From Flaccisagitta enflata (lineage: Eukaryota > Chaetognatha > Sagittoidea > Aphragmophora), in the NCBI GenBank assembly GCA_965153355.1, contig OZ231128.1, positions 9,486,001 through 9,550,000 on the forward strand: a stretch of 64,000 bases of DNA, read 5' to 3'. The first letter of the stretch is position 1. Every line of letters begins with the position of its first letter. Below are positions 61,799-64,000 of this stretch, piece by piece. The position numbers were made by a program, and so were the translations under genes. The notes under the pieces were generated by a model that had not been told where the DNA came from, ran no database searches, and saw nothing but the letters and a program-made list of their open reading frames with translations.

Positions 61799-61800
61799 AG
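61190..61800. repeat. (GAAA)n microsatellite with higher-order repeats
   Basis: About 610 bp of GAAA with diverged blocks (ATGAAGACTGAAAGAAAGAA then GACTGAGAG) recurring near 61314 and 61551, and a variant near 61441. Confidence 0.95.
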
Positions 61801-62002
61801 AAGAAAAGAGGAAAGAAAAGACATAAAAAATCGAAGGAAAAACAGTTGAGAAGCAGCACAACCCCCAATTCGATTCTTGTTCACGCGCAGAACGCTTTTC
61901 TCCTAGCAACACTTACTTTTCCTATCGTCTTCCACTCTTCCTTAAAGAATTTTGTCTTTTTTTGTGTCTCTCCATCTTCTTCTTATGCTCCTCCTTTAAG
62001 GG

Positions 62003-62425
62003 CAGCTGTTCCAAAGAGCTGATGTCCTGAAGGACGCAGGGGTGAATTTCCAGACGTCTGTCCTCTTGTCCCTTCTTCCGTCCTTCTGTCCGTCCCACCT
62101 CCCTTTTGGCTATCTATGTCTCAAATTAGTCTTCTCAGACCTGTATTCAGCCATCCATGCTTCAGGCCTCAAATCATCCCTACAGGCTTCAAATCACGTC
62201 TTCAGGCCTCAAGTCTAACCTCCAGGCCTCAAGACTGGCCGCCAGACTTCAAATCTGCCCTCAAGACCTCAATTCTGCCCTCCAGACCCCAAACCTTCTC
62301 TTCAGGCCTTAAATCCGCCTTCAATGACCTAAATCAGTTATCTGAGGCCTGAAATATACCCCCTAAGTTTGTGTGGAAATCCACCCCTGTGTTCTACAGT
62401 ATCGGCCTTTTGGGGTCGCTGCCCC
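62003..62425. mobile_element. Foldback element with GATGTCCTGAAGGACGCAGG ends and internal minisatellite
   Basis: Left GGGCAGCTGTTCCAAAGAGC, TGATGTCCTGAAGGACGCAG and GGGTGAATTTCCA; right, inverted, GGGGCAGCGACCCCAAAAGG, CCGATACTGTAGAACACAGG and GGTGGATTTCCA. Inside, (CAGGCCTCAAATC)-type repeats and a (GTCC)n patch. Related to 29558-29957. Confidence 0.8.
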
Positions 62426-62561
62426 GCTCTCTCTTTTCTTTCTATAATCTTCATTTCTTGCTTGACTTTCAGCCTTTTTTCCAGCCTTTTCTGTACATTT
62501 TTACTGATTTTTTCTTCACTCGTCCTTGTTATTCTGTCTCCTCTTTTTCTCGTTTCTTTCT

Positions 62562-63184
<623 letters not shown>

Positions 63185-63253
63185 GGTGAGAAACTTTTTG
63201 AGCGAGATCGTAGACTTCAAGAACACGATTGCATGTATCTAAAGGTGCAAAAG
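63185..63253 (+). CDS. Candidate internal exon (23 codons)
   Basis: The acceptor AATCATTTCATAG is followed by GEKLFERDRRLQEHDCMYLK then VQK and donor GTGAGC, phase 0 on both sides, stop-free and of charged, protein-like composition. Family not recognised. The gene would extend beyond the right window edge. Confidence 0.5.
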
Positions 63254-63604
63254 GTGAGCGAAAAAAAAAGTGACTAGTTTTCACTGTTTAGAACTTTTAC
63301 CGTCTTAGTCAGGTTGGTCAGCACGTCTGTAATAACGCATCTGAAATTCTGAATCCACTCCGCTACCACCTGTCTGTTTATCCCATCAATGTTTAAATAT
63401 ATATCCAGATTCTTTCTCTTTACTCGTTTGATTATTCCTTTAATCTTGTTTAAGTCATGCTTTTTTTTCCTTCTTTCATTAGTTTTACATTCTTACATCC
63501 TCTCACATTTACCTTTTTCATCCTCGAATGTGTAAAAGAGGGTCTATTGGTCGGTTAATAGGTCGGCTGATTGGTTGGTAAGCTGGTCGATCGGTCCTTC
63601 CCGG

Positions 63605-63780
63605 CTTCCGTGCGTCCGTGCGTCCGTGCGTCCGTGCGTCCGTGCGTCCGTGCGTCCGTGCATCCATTTGTCCATACGTCCGTGCGTCCATTCATCCGTG
63701 CGTCCGTGCTTCCGAGCGTCTATGCATCCATGCGTCCGTACCTCCCTGCGTCTGTGCGTACCTGCGTCCCTGCGTCCATT
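63605..63780. repeat. 8-bp repeat GTGCGTCC
   Basis: GTGCGTCC units, pure at 63609-63660 and then degenerating (CATCCATT, CCTGCGTC). Preceded by GGTC/GGTTGG units at 63551-63595. Open on both strands as a by-product of the 8-bp period. Confidence 0.9.
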
Positions 63781-64000
63781 ATTTTGAGCAGACTTTGGGT
63801 GAGACTGTAATTCTCTTTTGATGTCCACTTAAAATAGAAAAGAATATGTGCTCCTGTCGGTCCATCAGACACGCATTTTCAAACTGTTTTATTGACTTCA
63901 TCGATATGTCCATCAGATGATCTGTCTGATGTTCGAAAAGTTCCATAAAAACTGACCTCAACCTCCCCCCCAACCCCTCTACCTCTCATTATTCTCCTTC

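Noticed and set aside
63571-63828. Arg/Val/Ser repeat proteins on both strands
   Set aside because: Products of the 8-bp GTGCGTCC repeat, open in several frames at once.

Overview
This is a stretch of animal nuclear DNA, not a prokaryotic or viral segment. Coding sequence occurs only as short exons with GT-AG introns, and well over half of the window is low-complexity or repeated sequence: long (CT)n, (CA)n, (CAA)n and (GAAA)n tracts, minisatellites, palindromic foldback elements and many copies of short hairpin-ended insertions. Exon-intron style and element content suggest an invertebrate; a mollusc is possible but is not shown by the sequence.

Two genes can be read. On the minus strand, 2056-7636 holds four exons of a follistatin/Kazal-module protein (agrin-like), an internal fragment whose ends are not found. 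On the plus strand, 8669-27367 holds 19 exons of one gene that I reconstruct from splice sites and codon phase. It encodes a glycerate-kinase (GLYCTK, MOFRL family) homologue of about 685 residues. The frame stays open across all junctions, but many residues that are invariant in the family are changed, so it may be a divergent or pseudo-enzyme paralogue. The donor of one exon (20081-20117) is lost in a (GA)n tract.

The most striking feature is that, in both genes, exon boundaries themselves have been tandemly amplified. Six junctions are involved: 80-bp units of exon end plus donor (about 9 copies, 6888-7594), 59-bp units of polypyrimidine tract plus acceptor plus exon start (about 42 copies, 16160-18650), about 6 copies of an exon end plus donor alternating with (GACA)n (25247-26045), 3 copies at 10901-11115, and 2 copies each at 2907-3059 and 27062-27130. 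The stop-codon end of the last coding exon is also triplicated (27340-27432).

From 27.5 kb to 64 kb no complete gene is visible. This part holds microsatellites, several foldback elements (29.56, 33.55-35.60, 42.19-42.93, 57.55-58.31, 62.00 kb), minisatellites (34.64, 38.88, 46.63, 50.73 kb), an acidic 15-bp coding-like repeat (40.74-41.11 kb) and three isolated exon candidates (32205, 49653, 63185). Throughout the window, roughly 30 copies of a superfamily of 130-300 bp elements are found. They begin TTTT-AG with a hairpin, carry a (GTCN)n stretch and end CTTG-TTTT. They resemble non-autonomous Helentron-type elements (HINEs). One nested copy defines their boundaries.
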